Source: Paracidovorax avenae ATCC 19860
GTDB taxonomy: Bacteria; Pseudomonadota; Gammaproteobacteria; Burkholderiales; Burkholderiaceae_C
Reading direction: 5' to 3'
NCBI RefSeq assembly: GCF_000176855.2
Contig: NC_015138.1
Location: forward strand, 2,170,001-2,234,000
Length of the DNA: 64,000 bases
Every line of letters begins with the position of its first letter. Positions within the stretch are counted from its first letter, which is position 1. Below the pieces are notes generated by a model, which saw only the letters and a list, made by a program, of their open reading frames with translations, was not told the origin of the DNA and ran no database searches. The position numbers and the translations under genes are program-made. Shown here piece by piece: positions 10,569-19,170 of this stretch.

Positions 10569-10943
10569 TCAGGAATCGCGCTGCGAGGCGGTGGCGTCCG
10601 TCCGGCGGCTGAGGCTGGGCGGCACGTCCCGGCCTGCGCGCCGTGCGCGGAACAGTGCGGCGCGCATCAGGAAGATGTTGGTCACCGGCACAGTGACCGC
10701 GACGAACAGCGCGATCAGCAGCGGATGCAGCGCGAGGCCGTGGCCCGCGACCGAGAAATACAGCAGCGTGCCGTGCATGATGCACCAGCATCCCATCGTG
10801 GCGATGATCGAGGGGGCGTGCACGCGCTCGAAATAGGTCTTGAGCCGCAGCAGGCTGAGCGAGCCCAGCATCGCGATGGCGGCCCCGAAGAGCACGAGCA
10901 CGGCCACGGCGATCTCGGCCCAGAGCGGGATGGACTGCGTCAT
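10569..10943 (-). CDS. mnhG: Mrp/Pha antiporter subunit G
   Basis: A 124-residue membrane protein with three helices, matching MnhG/PhaG. The family signature is the stretch GSLSLLRLKTYFERVHAPS followed by an ATMG turn. It is the last gene of the six-gene Mrp-type operon, which forms one hetero-oligomeric Na+(K+)/H+ antiporter for pH and cation homeostasis. Its start overlaps the mnhF stop by 4 bases (ATGA), a sign of translational coupling. The C-terminal ~25 residues are polar and poorly conserved. Assignment rests on sequence motif and operon position. Confidence 0.92.
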   Translation of the reverse strand: MTQSIPLWAEIAVAVLVLFGAAIAMLGSLSLLRLKTYFERVHAPSIIATMGCWCIMHGTLLYFSVAGHGLALHPLLIALFVAVTVPVTNIFLMRAALFRARRAGRDVPPSLSRRTDATASQRDS

Positions 10944-11230
10944 TCGATCACCTCGCCGCGCAGCAGGAACTTGGCCATGGCCGTGGAGCTGGCGAACCCC
11001 AGCAGCGCGATGAGCAGTGCCGCCTCGAAATAGTGGGTGCTGCCGTAGTAGATGCCCAGCACCAGCATCGCCAGCATGCCGCTCTGGTACATGCAGTCCA
11101 GCGCGAGCACCCGGTCCTGTGCAGAGGGGCCTTTCAGGATGCGCACGAGCGCGAACACGATCGCCAGCGCGAGCATGGCCAGCGCGAGGGGCAGGGCCCA
11201 GGAGAGCACGGGGCTGGTGGTCATCGTCAT
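10940..11230 (-). CDS. mnhF: Mrp/Pha antiporter subunit F
   Basis: A 96-residue, three-helix membrane protein of the MnhF/PhaF family. The conserved core is VRILKGPSAQDRVLALDCM (about residues 30-48), the motif that defines this subunit. The ATG at 11230 overlaps the mnhE stop by 4 bases; a second in-frame ATG lies two codons later and could equally serve. A much longer frame continues upstream through mnhE but is only a shadow. The protein acts within the Mrp complex in the inner membrane. Confidence 0.92.
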   Translation of the reverse strand: MTMTTSPVLSWALPLALAMLALAIVFALVRILKGPSAQDRVLALDCMYQSGMLAMLVLGIYYGSTHYFEAALLIALLGFASSTAMAKFLLRGEVIE

Positions 11231-11721
11231 GATTCGAAGATCTCCATCAGGGGGCGTTCGTAGCGCTGCTTGATGTGGCCGATCACGGCCTCGTGGCTGT
11301 CGAGTTCCAGCACGTGCAGCATCAGCACGGAGCGGTCCAGTGACAGTTCGGCCCACGAGGTTCCGGGCGTGATGCAGACGATCACCGCCAGCACGGCCAG
11401 TCCATTCGCATCGCGCAGGTCCAGCGGGATCTGCACGAAGCCCGGGGGATGCTTGCGCTGCGACTTGAACAGGAGGAAGCGCACCACGTTCAGGTTGGAG
11501 AGCGAGGTGTCCACCATCACCGACAGCGCCAGGCGCAGGATCGCGCCGGGACGGCGCACGCGCACCGGCAACGGGCGCAGCCCGCGCGTGAGCAGCGGAA
11601 TCGCCACGCCGACGATGGCCGCGAGGATCAGGTGGCCTGCGCTCATCGAGTGGTTGAGCAGCAACCACATGCCGGCCAGGGCGAAGGACAGCAGCGGGGC
11701 GGGAAAGAGGCGCTTCATCAT
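11227..11721 (-). CDS. mnhE: Mrp/Pha antiporter subunit E
   Basis: A 164-residue subunit with two N-terminal membrane helices and a conserved C-terminal cytosolic part. The family motif is the segment LAVLAVIVCITPGTSWAELS, followed by the LHVLELDS strand near the C-terminus. The start overlaps the mnhD stop by 4 bases and its own stop overlaps mnhF, so D-E-F-G are translated as a coupled unit. Two consecutive start methionines (MMKRL) are present; I used the first. Confidence 0.92.
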   Translation of the reverse strand: MMKRLFPAPLLSFALAGMWLLLNHSMSAGHLILAAIVGVAIPLLTRGLRPLPVRVRRPGAILRLALSVMVDTSLSNLNVVRFLLFKSQRKHPPGFVQIPLDLRDANGLAVLAVIVCITPGTSWAELSLDRSVLMLHVLELDSHEAVIGHIKQRYERPLMEIFES

Positions 11722-13529
11722 GGCAGGGCCTTGGTTTCGACCAGGGCCCCCGCCGCGGCGCCGGCCACCGGAGGGCCTGCGGGCACAGGCGCGGGCGGCA
11801 GCCTCCGTGCGGTGGCGCCCGCGCCTTCGGGCGTGGCGGGCCCCGGCTTCGGCCGGGCCGACATCACCGCATCGATGTAACCGCCTGGCGCATGCAGCGC
11901 ATTCGCCGTCGCCTGCGTGAAGTCCATGACCCGGCCCGCCTGCAGCGTCAGGCCCACGCAGCAGGCCAGCAGCAGGGCGATCGGAATGCCTTCGAGCACG
12001 CGCAATTGCGGGGCAGGGCGGTCATGCGTGGTCCAGAAATGCCGCATGCCCGTGCGGGTGAGTGCGAGCAGTGCCATGAGCCCGGTGGCGATCAGCATGC
12101 CGAACAGCAACCAGCCGACCGAAGACGCATGCACGCCGGCCGACGTGCCGAGCCCCAGGGGATTGAGCAGTGCCGTGAGCATCGCGAACTTGCCGACGAA
12201 GCCCGACAGTGGCGGAAGGCCCGCGATCACCAGCGTGCACATGAGGAAGGACAGGCCCAGGAAGGCCGCCGCCGCCGGGATGACACGGCCGACCAGCACC
12301 ATTTCCTGCTCGTCCAGGTTCAGGCGCTGGGCAGGCACCAGCTCGGGTGTGAGGAACGGAGCATCGTCGTCCAGTTCGTGGGGTGCGAGCGTGGCACCGT
12401 CGTTGCGCCAGCGGTCGATCAGGTCGGTGAGCAGGAAGAGGGCGCTGATGGCCAGCGTGGAGCTGGGCAGGTAGAAGAGCAGGCCCGCCGTGAGCAGGTT
12501 CTGCCCGAAACCCGCGGCCGCCAGCAGCGTGCCCGACGACAGGATGGCCGCATACCCGGCCAGCACGCCGATGCGCTGCGATCCCAGCATGCCGATCGCG
12601 CCGAATGCCATGGTCACGAGACCGCCCCCGATCAGCCACAGGCTGCCGAACAGCGCCGACGGCCCGGCCTCCGCGCCGAACATCAGCGTCCACAGGCGCA
12701 GGATGGTGTACACACCCACCTTCGTCATCAGTGCGAACAGCGCCCCGGCGGGCGCGCTGGCTGCGCTGTAGGCGGGCGCGAGCCAGAAGTTCAGCGGCCA
12801 CACCGCCGCCTTGATGAGAAAGGCCGTGGCCAGGATGCCCGCGGCCGCATGCAGCAGGCCGCGATCGGCATCGGCCACATGCGGGATGGTCTGCGCGAGG
12901 TCCGCCATGTTCAGCGTGCCCGTGATGCCATAGAGCATCGACACGCCGATCAGGAACAGCGACGACGCCGCGAGGTTGATCGCGATGTAGTGCAGCCCCG
13001 CCTGCACCCGCGTGCGACCGGAGCCGTGCAGCAGCAGGCCGTACGACGCTGCCAGCATGATCTCGAAGAACACGAACAGGTTGAAGAGGTCCGCCGTGAG
13101 GAAGGCGCCCGCCAGCCCCATGAGCTGGAACTGGAACAGCGGATGGAAATGCACGCCCGCACGGTGCCAGCGCGCCGCTGCGAAGACGATGGAGCACAGC
13201 GCGACGAAGCTCGTGAGCACGAGCATGAGCGCCGACAGCCGGTCCAGTGCCAGCACGATGCCGAAGGGTGCGGGCCAGTTGCCCGGCAGGTACACGCCCA
13301 TCGTGACGGGCTTGCCGCCGAGGTGGGTCCAGAACAGGAGCGCCAGCGCGATGCACAGGCCCGCCAGCGTGGACAGCAGGTTCATGCCCAGCTTGAGCCG
13401 CTGGCGCTCCTCGCGCAGCAGCAGCATCAGCGCCGCCGTCAGCAGCGGCAGCATGATGGGCGCGAGCATCAGGTGCGGCATGGCGGCCGACATCCAGTGC
13501 GAGAACTGTGCCTGCATGGCCGCGCTCAC
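11718..13529 (-). CDS. mnhD: Mrp/Pha antiporter subunit D (proton-translocating, NuoN/NuoM-like)
   Basis: A 603-residue, about 14-helix protein homologous to antiporter-like subunits of complex I. Typical elements are the LFVFFEIMLAASYGLLLHG segment with the key glutamate and the AFLIKAAVWPLNFWLAPAY segment with the conserved lysine, histidine-region and helix break. It is one of the two large ion-moving subunits of Mrp antiporters. I use the GTG at 13529 because GGGAG lies six bases upstream; an ATG four codons later is the alternative. It is somewhat longer than many MnhD proteins (about 500) because of a polar insertion near residues 375-405 and a Pro/Ala-rich C-terminal tail of about 45 residues. 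Confidence 0.92.
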   Translation of the reverse strand: MSAAMQAQFSHWMSAAMPHLMLAPIMLPLLTAALMLLLREERQRLKLGMNLLSTLAGLCIALALLFWTHLGGKPVTMGVYLPGNWPAPFGIVLALDRLSALMLVLTSFVALCSIVFAAARWHRAGVHFHPLFQFQLMGLAGAFLTADLFNLFVFFEIMLAASYGLLLHGSGRTRVQAGLHYIAINLAASSLFLIGVSMLYGITGTLNMADLAQTIPHVADADRGLLHAAAGILATAFLIKAAVWPLNFWLAPAYSAASAPAGALFALMTKVGVYTILRLWTLMFGAEAGPSALFGSLWLIGGGLVTMAFGAIGMLGSQRIGVLAGYAAILSSGTLLAAAGFGQNLLTAGLLFYLPSSTLAISALFLLTDLIDRWRNDGATLAPHELDDDAPFLTPELVPAQRLNLDEQEMVLVGRVIPAAAAFLGLSFLMCTLVIAGLPPLSGFVGKFAMLTALLNPLGLGTSAGVHASSVGWLLFGMLIATGLMALLALTRTGMRHFWTTHDRPAPQLRVLEGIPIALLLACCVGLTLQAGRVMDFTQATANALHAPGGYIDAVMSARPKPGPATPEGAGATARRLPPAPVPAGPPVAGAAAGALVETKALP

Positions 13530-13593
13530 GGGCGGCTCCCGGCTGCGGTGCAGCGGTGCCCCATGCGGCGATGGGGGGAGATGGGCCTGCAGG

Positions 13594-13959
13594 TCATGGC
13601 ATCTCCTGCACGTCGCGCGAGTTCGATCCGTCCACGTGGTCGGTGCCCGACATGCCGCGCGAGGCGAGCAGCACCACCAGGAACAGCGCCGTCATGGCGA
13701 AGCCGATCACGATGGCCGTCAGAACCAGCGCCTGAGGCATCGGGTCGGCATAGTGCAGCAGGTCCTTCGGCACGCCGTCGACCAGCACCGGCTCCTTGCC
13801 CACGGCCAGGCCCAGCCGGCCCATGCTGAAGATGAACAGGTTCACCGCATAGGACAGCAGCGCCAGCCCCATGATGACCTGGTAAGTGCGGGGGCGCAGC
13901 ACCAGCCACACGCCCGATCCCGTGAGCACGCCGATCGCGACGGCCAGAACGATTTCCAT
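13594..13959 (-). CDS. mnhC: Mrp/Pha antiporter subunit C (NuoK-like)
   Basis: A 121-residue, three-helix protein homologous to NuoK. Typical motifs are VLRPRTYQVIMGLALLSYAVN and the PMPQALVLTAIVIGFAMTA segment, shared by all MnhC/PhaC proteins. The ATG at 13959 overlaps the mnhA stop by one base (TGATG), and a 64-bp spacer separates it from mnhD, the longest gap in the operon. The last ~20 residues are polar and variable. A long frame extending upstream through mnhA is a shadow. Confidence 0.92.
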   Translation of the reverse strand: MEIVLAVAIGVLTGSGVWLVLRPRTYQVIMGLALLSYAVNLFIFSMGRLGLAVGKEPVLVDGVPKDLLHYADPMPQALVLTAIVIGFAMTALFLVVLLASRGMSGTDHVDGSNSRDVQEMP

Positions 13960-16900
13960 CAGGGGCTCCCTCCCGGTGCCGTGGCGGCGGCTCCGCCGCG
14001 GGCGCCCTCCGATGCCACCGGCAGCTTGCTCCCGGCGGCGTGGGCCGCCTGCGCGGACTGCGCCGATTCTTCCGCCTCGCGCTCTTCCGCGAGGCGCGCG
14101 TGATAGCGGTGGCCTCGCACCGATTGGTGGGCGATCGCCGTCAGCATGAGCAGCGTGGCGCCCACCACGAGCGAGAACACGCCGATGTCGAAGAAGAGGG
14201 CGCTGGCCACGTGGATCTCGCCCACCACCGGCAGGTGCAGGTGGGCGGTGTGGCTGGTGAGGAAGGGGTAGCCGAAGAAGAGTGCGCCCGCGCCCGTGCC
14301 CACGGCGAACAGCAGCCCGGTGGCGATCCAGCGGCGCGGGTACAGGGACAGGTGGGCCTCGACCCACTGCGTGCCCGAGATGATGTACTGCATCAGCAGG
14401 CCGACGGAGAGCACGAGGCCCGCCACGAAGCCGCCGCCGGGCTGGTTGTGGCCACGCATGAACATGTAGAACGAGACCAGCAGCGTGAACGGCAGAAGCA
14501 GCCGCACCAGCACGGCCGGCACCATCAGGTAGCCCACGGCGGTGTCCGTCGCGTGGCGCGGGTTCAGCAGGTCGGTTTGCAGGTCGGCAGGCATGTTGCG
14601 CTGCTGCTCCGGCAGGTCCATGGCCTCGCGCGCGGGGCGGAAGCGGCGCAGCAGCGCGTACACCGTGAGCGCCACGATGCCCAGCACCACGATCTCGCCG
14701 AAGGTGTCGAAGCCGCGGAAATCCACCAGCATCACGTTCACGACGTTGGTCCCGCCGCCTTCGGACTGCGCACGTTCCAGGAAGAAGGTGGACGTGCTCT
14801 CGGGGAACGGCCGACTCATCATCACGTAGGCCAGCCAACCCAGTCCGCCACCGGCGAGCAGCGAGATCACCAGGTCGCGCGCGCGGCGCAGCCTCGGCAG
14901 GCCGACGACAGGCGCCACCTCCCGCAGCCGCTCGTCGCGCCGCGGCAGCCAGCGCAGCCCCAGCAGCACGAGCACCGTGGTGACGACTTCCACCACGATC
15001 TGCGTCAGCGCGAGATCGGGCGCGGAAAACCACAGGAAGGTGATGCAGGTGCACAGCCCTGCGCCGCCCAGCAGGGTGAGCGCGGCCAGCCGGTGGTACT
15101 TCGCCTGCCAGGCCGCGGCCACGGCGCAGACCGAACCGACGATCCAGATCGCGACGAAGGCCGGCGACAGCGGCAGCGTGCCGCGGTCGCCCAGTTGCAG
15201 GCCGCGGGACCACAGCGGCAGCGCCCCCGCCACCAGCGCCGCGCAGACCAGCCACAGCATCTGCCATTGCAGCCGCGGCGTGCCGAGCATGCGGCGGCCA
15301 CGGTACCCGGCCAGCGTAAGCAGCGTGAGCAGCACCTCGAAGATGCGCTTGCCGCTCACGCGGTAGATGAGCGGGGGGGCGTCGATCCGGCCCGCCTCGC
15401 GCTGGCGGCGCAGCAGCAGATAGAGCGCGGCGCCGCCCGCCAGCGCGATCAGGCTCATCACGAACGGCGTATTGAAGCCGTGCCAGATCGCGAGACTGTA
15501 TTCGGGCAGGTCACCGCCTACCACCGGCAGGGCGGCGGCGGCCAGGTACTGGCCGACCGACCAGGCCGGGAAGATGCCGACCACGAGGCAGGCCAGCACC
15601 AGCAGTTCGACGGGCACGCGCATCCAGTGCGGCGGCTCGTGCGGCTCGCTCGGCAGATCCTGCGCCTTCGGTCCCCAGAAGACGTCCACCGTGAAGCGCA
15701 GCGAATAGGCCACGCTGAACACACCGGCGATCGTGGCCGCCACGGGCAGCGCGGTGGCCACGAACGGCGAGGCTTCGAGGAACACGGTCTCGGCGAAGAA
15801 CATTTCCTTCGAGAGGAAGCCGTTGAGCAGCGGCACGCCGGCCATCGCCGCGCTCGCCACCGTGGCCAGGGTGGTGGTGACCGGCATCATGCGCCGCAGG
15901 CCCGACAGGCGCCGGATGTCGCGCGTGCCGCTCTCGTGGTCGATGATTCCGGCGGCCATGAACAGCGACGCCTTGAACGTGGCGTGGTTCATGATGTGGA
16001 AGACCGCGGCCACGGCCGCCAGCGGGCTGTTGAGGCCCAGCAGCAGGGTGATGAGCCCCAGGTGCGAGATGGTGGAGTAGGCCAGCAGCCCCTTGAGGTC
16101 ATGCTGGAACATGGCCGCATAGCCCCCGACCAGCAGCGTGAGCAGGCCGGCTCCGCCCACGATCCAGAACCACGGCTCGGTGCCGCCCATCACCGGCCAC
16201 ATGCGCGCCAGCAGGAAGACGCCCGCCTTCACCATGGTGGCGGAATGCAGGTAGGCCGACACAGGCGTGGGCGCCGCCATGGCATTGGGCAGCCAGAAAT
16301 GGAAGGGGAACTGCGCGCTCTTGGTCAGCGCACCCAGCAGCACCAGCACCAGTGCGGCCAGGTAGAGGGGGTGGCCGCGGACGAGGTCGCCTGCCGCCAG
16401 CACCCGGTCCAGGTCGTAGCTGCCCACGATATGGCCCAGAACCAGCACGCCTGCCAGCAGGCACAGCCCGCCCGTGCCGGTGACGGTGAGTGCCATGCGG
16501 GCGCCGCTGCGGGCGTCCTTGCGGTGGTGCCAGTAGCCGATCAGCAGGAAGGAAAAGAGACTGGTCAGCTCCCAGAAGAACACGAGCTGGACCAGGTTGC
16601 CCGAGAGCACCACGCCGCTCATGGCGCCCATGAAGGCCAGGAAGAACGAAAAGAACCGTGGCACCGGATCGGCGGGCGACATGTAGTAGCGCGCGTACAG
16701 CACCACCAGCGAGCCTATGCCCAGCACCAGCATGCAGAACATCCAGGCGAACCCGTCCATGCGCAGCACGAGGTTCAGGCCCAGCGAAGGCAGCCAGGCG
16801 AACTCCTGCCGCACCACGCCACCCGCCGCCACCTCCGGAAAATACAGCGCCGCCTGCACCGCGCAGAACAGTGCCACCGCGCCGGCGAGCGTCGATTCGG

Positions 16901-16979
16901 CATTGCGCGCGTTCGCGGGCAGCAGCGCCGCGAGCACGCTGCCGACGAATGGCAGGAGGACGAGGAGGATCAGGGGCAT
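13959..16979 (-). CDS. mnhA: Mrp/Pha antiporter fused A-B subunit
   Basis: A 1006-residue polytopic protein. Residues 1 to about 780 form MnhA: a NuoL-like core with LVQLVFFWELTSLFSFLLIG and LTKSAQFPFHFWLPNAMAAP, then the extended C-terminal domain. Residues from about 800 contain an MnhB domain with the signature RGHNQPGGGFVAGLVLS near 840. The A-B fusion and the gene order A'-C-D-E-F-G are those of group 2 Mrp (Pha-type) antiporters. It is the first gene of the operon; upstream lies lapB, 111 bases away on the same strand. A recognisable ribosome binding site is lacking. Likely ion specificity (Na+ or K+) cannot be decided from sequence. Confidence 0.92.
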   Translation of the reverse strand: MPLILLVLLPFVGSVLAALLPANARNAESTLAGAVALFCAVQAALYFPEVAAGGVVRQEFAWLPSLGLNLVLRMDGFAWMFCMLVLGIGSLVVLYARYYMSPADPVPRFFSFFLAFMGAMSGVVLSGNLVQLVFFWELTSLFSFLLIGYWHHRKDARSGARMALTVTGTGGLCLLAGVLVLGHIVGSYDLDRVLAAGDLVRGHPLYLAALVLVLLGALTKSAQFPFHFWLPNAMAAPTPVSAYLHSATMVKAGVFLLARMWPVMGGTEPWFWIVGGAGLLTLLVGGYAAMFQHDLKGLLAYSTISHLGLITLLLGLNSPLAAVAAVFHIMNHATFKASLFMAAGIIDHESGTRDIRRLSGLRRMMPVTTTLATVASAAMAGVPLLNGFLSKEMFFAETVFLEASPFVATALPVAATIAGVFSVAYSLRFTVDVFWGPKAQDLPSEPHEPPHWMRVPVELLVLACLVVGIFPAWSVGQYLAAAALPVVGGDLPEYSLAIWHGFNTPFVMSLIALAGGAALYLLLRRQREAGRIDAPPLIYRVSGKRIFEVLLTLLTLAGYRGRRMLGTPRLQWQMLWLVCAALVAGALPLWSRGLQLGDRGTLPLSPAFVAIWIVGSVCAVAAAWQAKYHRLAALTLLGGAGLCTCITFLWFSAPDLALTQIVVEVVTTVLVLLGLRWLPRRDERLREVAPVVGLPRLRRARDLVISLLAGGGLGWLAYVMMSRPFPESTSTFFLERAQSEGGGTNVVNVMLVDFRGFDTFGEIVVLGIVALTVYALLRRFRPAREAMDLPEQQRNMPADLQTDLLNPRHATDTAVGYLMVPAVLVRLLLPFTLLVSFYMFMRGHNQPGGGFVAGLVLSVGLLMQYIISGTQWVEAHLSLYPRRWIATGLLFAVGTGAGALFFGYPFLTSHTAHLHLPVVGEIHVASALFFDIGVFSLVVGATLLMLTAIAHQSVRGHRYHARLAEEREAEESAQSAQAAHAAGSKLPVASEGARGGAAATAPGGSP

Positions 16980-17090
16980 GTGCGGACCATTCTACGGGGA
17001 AGGTCCGCCTGCGCCGCTATGAAAACCCGAGCAGGCTACGGTGAATCGGCGCACCCCTCCAAGGGGGCGACCTGGATGGCGAGCATGCCT

Positions 17091-18248
17091 TCACAGCTCC
17101 TCGACGCGCCGGGCCGGATAGCTGTCCCAGCTCTGGCAGCCGGGGCATTGCCAGAAGTGCTGCCGCGCCTCGAATCCGCAAGCCGCGCAGCGGTAACGCG
17201 TGAGCGGCTTCGCAGCCTGGTCGAGCGCCCGCTGCACCTGCGGATGGAAGTCCTCGTGTTCGAGCTTCTCCTGCGACAGCCACTTGGCAGCGGCGACCAG
17301 CGAAGGCTCCTTGTCCAGGTGGCGCACATACCAGTCGCGTGGCGGCCGCGCGGGATCGCCCGCGGCCGCTTCCATGGCCACGATCGCGTCGAGCACGTCC
17401 AGGGACGGCGCGCGGGCATAGTGCTCCTGCAGCAACTGCAGCACATCGCCCTGGCGCCCGGTCGCAGCCGCCAGTTCGATCAGCAGCGGAGCGGCCAGCG
17501 GCAGCGCGCTGGGCGACTGCCGCGCCAGTTCCTGGAGCGTGGCCAGCGCCGCCTCGGCGTGGCCGCGGCGCTGCTGCAGCCGCGCGAGTTCGATGCGCGG
17601 CCGCGGCGCATCCGGCGCGGCGGCCCGCGCTTCCTCGAACTGCGCCTGCGCCGCATCCAGGTCGCCCTGGGCCGCGTGCGCCAGCGCCTGCTCGCACAGG
17701 TAGTGTGCCTGCCGGGCGCTGAAATCGCCCTGGTGGGATCCGTGCATCTTGCGCGCGATCGCCGTGGCCTGCGGCCAGTCCCGCGAACGTTCGTAGATGG
17801 CCAGCAACGCCATGCGGGCCTGCCCCTCGAAGGGCGTGCCTTCCAGCCGCTGCAGCGCATCCTCGGCGCGGTCCAGCAGACCGGCCTTGAGGAAGTCCAG
17901 CGCGAGTGCGTGCTGGGCGCGCTCGCGGTCGGCCCGGCCCAGGTCGCCGCGGGACAGCAGGTGCTCATGCACGCGCACCGCACGGTTGTACTCGCCGCGC
18001 CGGCGGAAGAGGTTGCCGAGCGCGAAATGCAGCTCCGACGTGTCCGGGTCGTTCTGCACCGCCTCGATGAACGCATCGATCGCCTGGTCCTGCTGCTCGT
18101 TGAGCAGGTAGTTCAGCCCCTTGAAATAGGCTTTGGGCGCCCGGCGATTTTCCTGGCGCAGCTGGCGCAGATCGAAGCGGGACGCGAGCCATCCCAGCAC
18201 GAATGCCAGGGGAAGCCCCAGCAGGAGCCAGCTCAGGTCAAATTCCAT
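17091..18248 (-). CDS. lapB: LapB (YciM), lipopolysaccharide assembly TPR protein
   Basis: A 385-residue protein with an N-terminal membrane anchor (about residues 5-22), a chain of TPR repeats through the middle and a C-terminal rubredoxin-like zinc/iron ribbon: CAAC at 354-357 and CPGC at 368-371. This is the LapB architecture. In Escherichia coli LapB works with the FtsH protease to control LpxC levels and thus lipopolysaccharide synthesis. The start overlaps lapA by 11 bases. Position after ihfB and rpsA is conserved widely in proteobacteria. All four metal-ligand cysteines are present. Confidence 0.93.
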   Translation of the reverse strand: MEFDLSWLLLGLPLAFVLGWLASRFDLRQLRQENRRAPKAYFKGLNYLLNEQQDQAIDAFIEAVQNDPDTSELHFALGNLFRRRGEYNRAVRVHEHLLSRGDLGRADRERAQHALALDFLKAGLLDRAEDALQRLEGTPFEGQARMALLAIYERSRDWPQATAIARKMHGSHQGDFSARQAHYLCEQALAHAAQGDLDAAQAQFEEARAAAPDAPRPRIELARLQQRRGHAEAALATLQELARQSPSALPLAAPLLIELAAATGRQGDVLQLLQEHYARAPSLDVLDAIVAMEAAAGDPARPPRDWYVRHLDKEPSLVAAAKWLSQEKLEHEDFHPQVQRALDQAAKPLTRYRCAACGFEARQHFWQCPGCQSWDSYPARRVEEL

Positions 18249-18570
18249 GGATGGGCGGCTGCTGCTGCAGGTCGGTCACGGGAGTGGCACTGCCCGCCGG
18301 GGAGGCGGACGCAGGCGCGGAAGCAGGCGAGGGCGGCAGCGCGGCCTCGGCGCGGCGCGCGGCGCGCAGGTGCTTCCACCAGCGGGGCACCATGCCCAGC
18401 ACGCCGACGGCGACACCGAGGGCGAACGCGGACAGCACCACCAGCACCAGCGGCGCGGTCCAGCGGGTGCCGAAGAAGAAATGCACCGTCGCGTCCTGCT
18501 GGTTGTTCAGTGCGAAGGCGAAGAGGGTGAAAAAAATGGCTGCCTTGAGCAGCCACAGGAAATACTTCAT
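18238..18570 (-). CDS. lapA: LapA domain-containing membrane protein
   Basis: A 110-residue protein with two membrane helices (about 5-22 and 40-62) and the family segment NNQQDATVHFFFG between them, matching LapA (YciS/DUF1049). It accompanies LapB in lipopolysaccharide assembly. GAGGAGA sits before the ATG at 18570. The C-terminal third is low-complexity, rich in Ala, Pro and Ser, and not conserved. Its 3' end overlaps lapB by 11 bases, implying coupled translation. Confidence 0.9.
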   Translation of the reverse strand: MKYFLWLLKAAIFFTLFAFALNNQQDATVHFFFGTRWTAPLVLVVLSAFALGVAVGVLGMVPRWWKHLRAARRAEAALPPSPASAPASASPAGSATPVTDLQQQPPIHGI

Positions 18571-18654
18571 GCCATGCGTCTCCTCGATGGTGGGAGGATT
18601 CTACGGTCAGGCCCGTCCCCCGGGCGCGTGCCGGGTATGGTGCGGCGCGCTCCG

Positions 18655-18984
18655 TCAGGCGGCGTCGGATGCGTCGGTTGCGGCGCCGATGCCCATCTCG
18701 GCGGTACGCCGGTCCACGGCCTCGCGCAGGGCCTTGCCCGGCTTGAAATGCGGAACGCGCTTCTCGGGAATGTGCACGGCCTCGCCGCTGCGGGGATTGC
18801 GTCCCATGCGCGGCGGCCGGCGGTTGACCGAAAAGCTGCCGAACCCACGCACTTCGATGCGGTGGCCACGCACCAGCGCATCGCCCACGGCATCCAGGAT
18901 GGTCTTGACGGCGGCTTCGGCATCGCGTTGCGTGAGCTGGCCGAAGCGGGCGGCAAGTTCTTCGACGAGGTCTGATCGGGTCAT
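18655..18984 (-). CDS. ihfB: Integration host factor subunit beta
   Basis: A 109-residue HU/IHF-family DNA-bending protein. The N-terminal [21 protein letters not shown] helix pair, the [20 protein letters not shown] beta-arm with the intercalating proline, and [15 protein letters not shown] identify IHF-beta (HimD). It is longer than the E. coli protein (94 residues) by a C-terminal acidic/Ala tail. The ATG at 18984 fits the family N-terminus exactly; the longer frame upstream is not used. Between rpsA and this gene is a strong intrinsic terminator (19087-19121), so ihfB probably has its own promoter in 18985-19086 or relies on readthrough. Confidence 0.95.
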   Translation of the reverse strand: MTRSDLVEELAARFGQLTQRDAEAAVKTILDAVGDALVRGHRIEVRGFGSFSVNRRPPRMGRNPRSGEAVHIPEKRVPHFKPGKALREAVDRRTAEMGIGAATDASDAA

Positions 18985-19086
18985 GGGGTCCGGTCTGTGG
19001 CGCCAGGGTCGGCGAAAAAAGTGGTCCATGCCGGATGCCGGCATTTGCGCGCGGCGCAGGGGCATGGGTCTGGAATGCGCACTTGG

Positions 19087-19121
19087 AAAAAAGCGGCGGG
19101 CGCACGAGGCGCCCGCCGCTT
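19087..19121 (-). terminator. Intrinsic terminator after rpsA
   Basis: On the minus strand, a 13-bp GC-rich stem (arms 19091-19103 and 19109-19121, five-base loop) is followed directly by TTTTTT (complement of 19087-19092, partly inside the stem base). It lies 50 bases after the rpsA stop codon and 103 bases before the ihfB start. Confidence 0.88.
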
Positions 19122-19170
19122 GCAGCCGTGCAGGCACGGCCTTTCTCAGCCTTGCGGGCTCAGGCTCCGA

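Noticed and set aside
17040..17090. CCCCTCCAAGGGGG near 17055 as a possible third copy of the stop-codon-linked repeat.
   Set aside because: It lacks the GAGGCGCTGCGCGCC core and the CTGCG-loop hairpin; the resemblance is only a short C/G-run pair.
14040..18530. A plus-strand frame of about 1500 codons over mnhA and lapB.
   Set aside because: It is antisense to clearly identified membrane protein and TPR genes, with no domain of its own.
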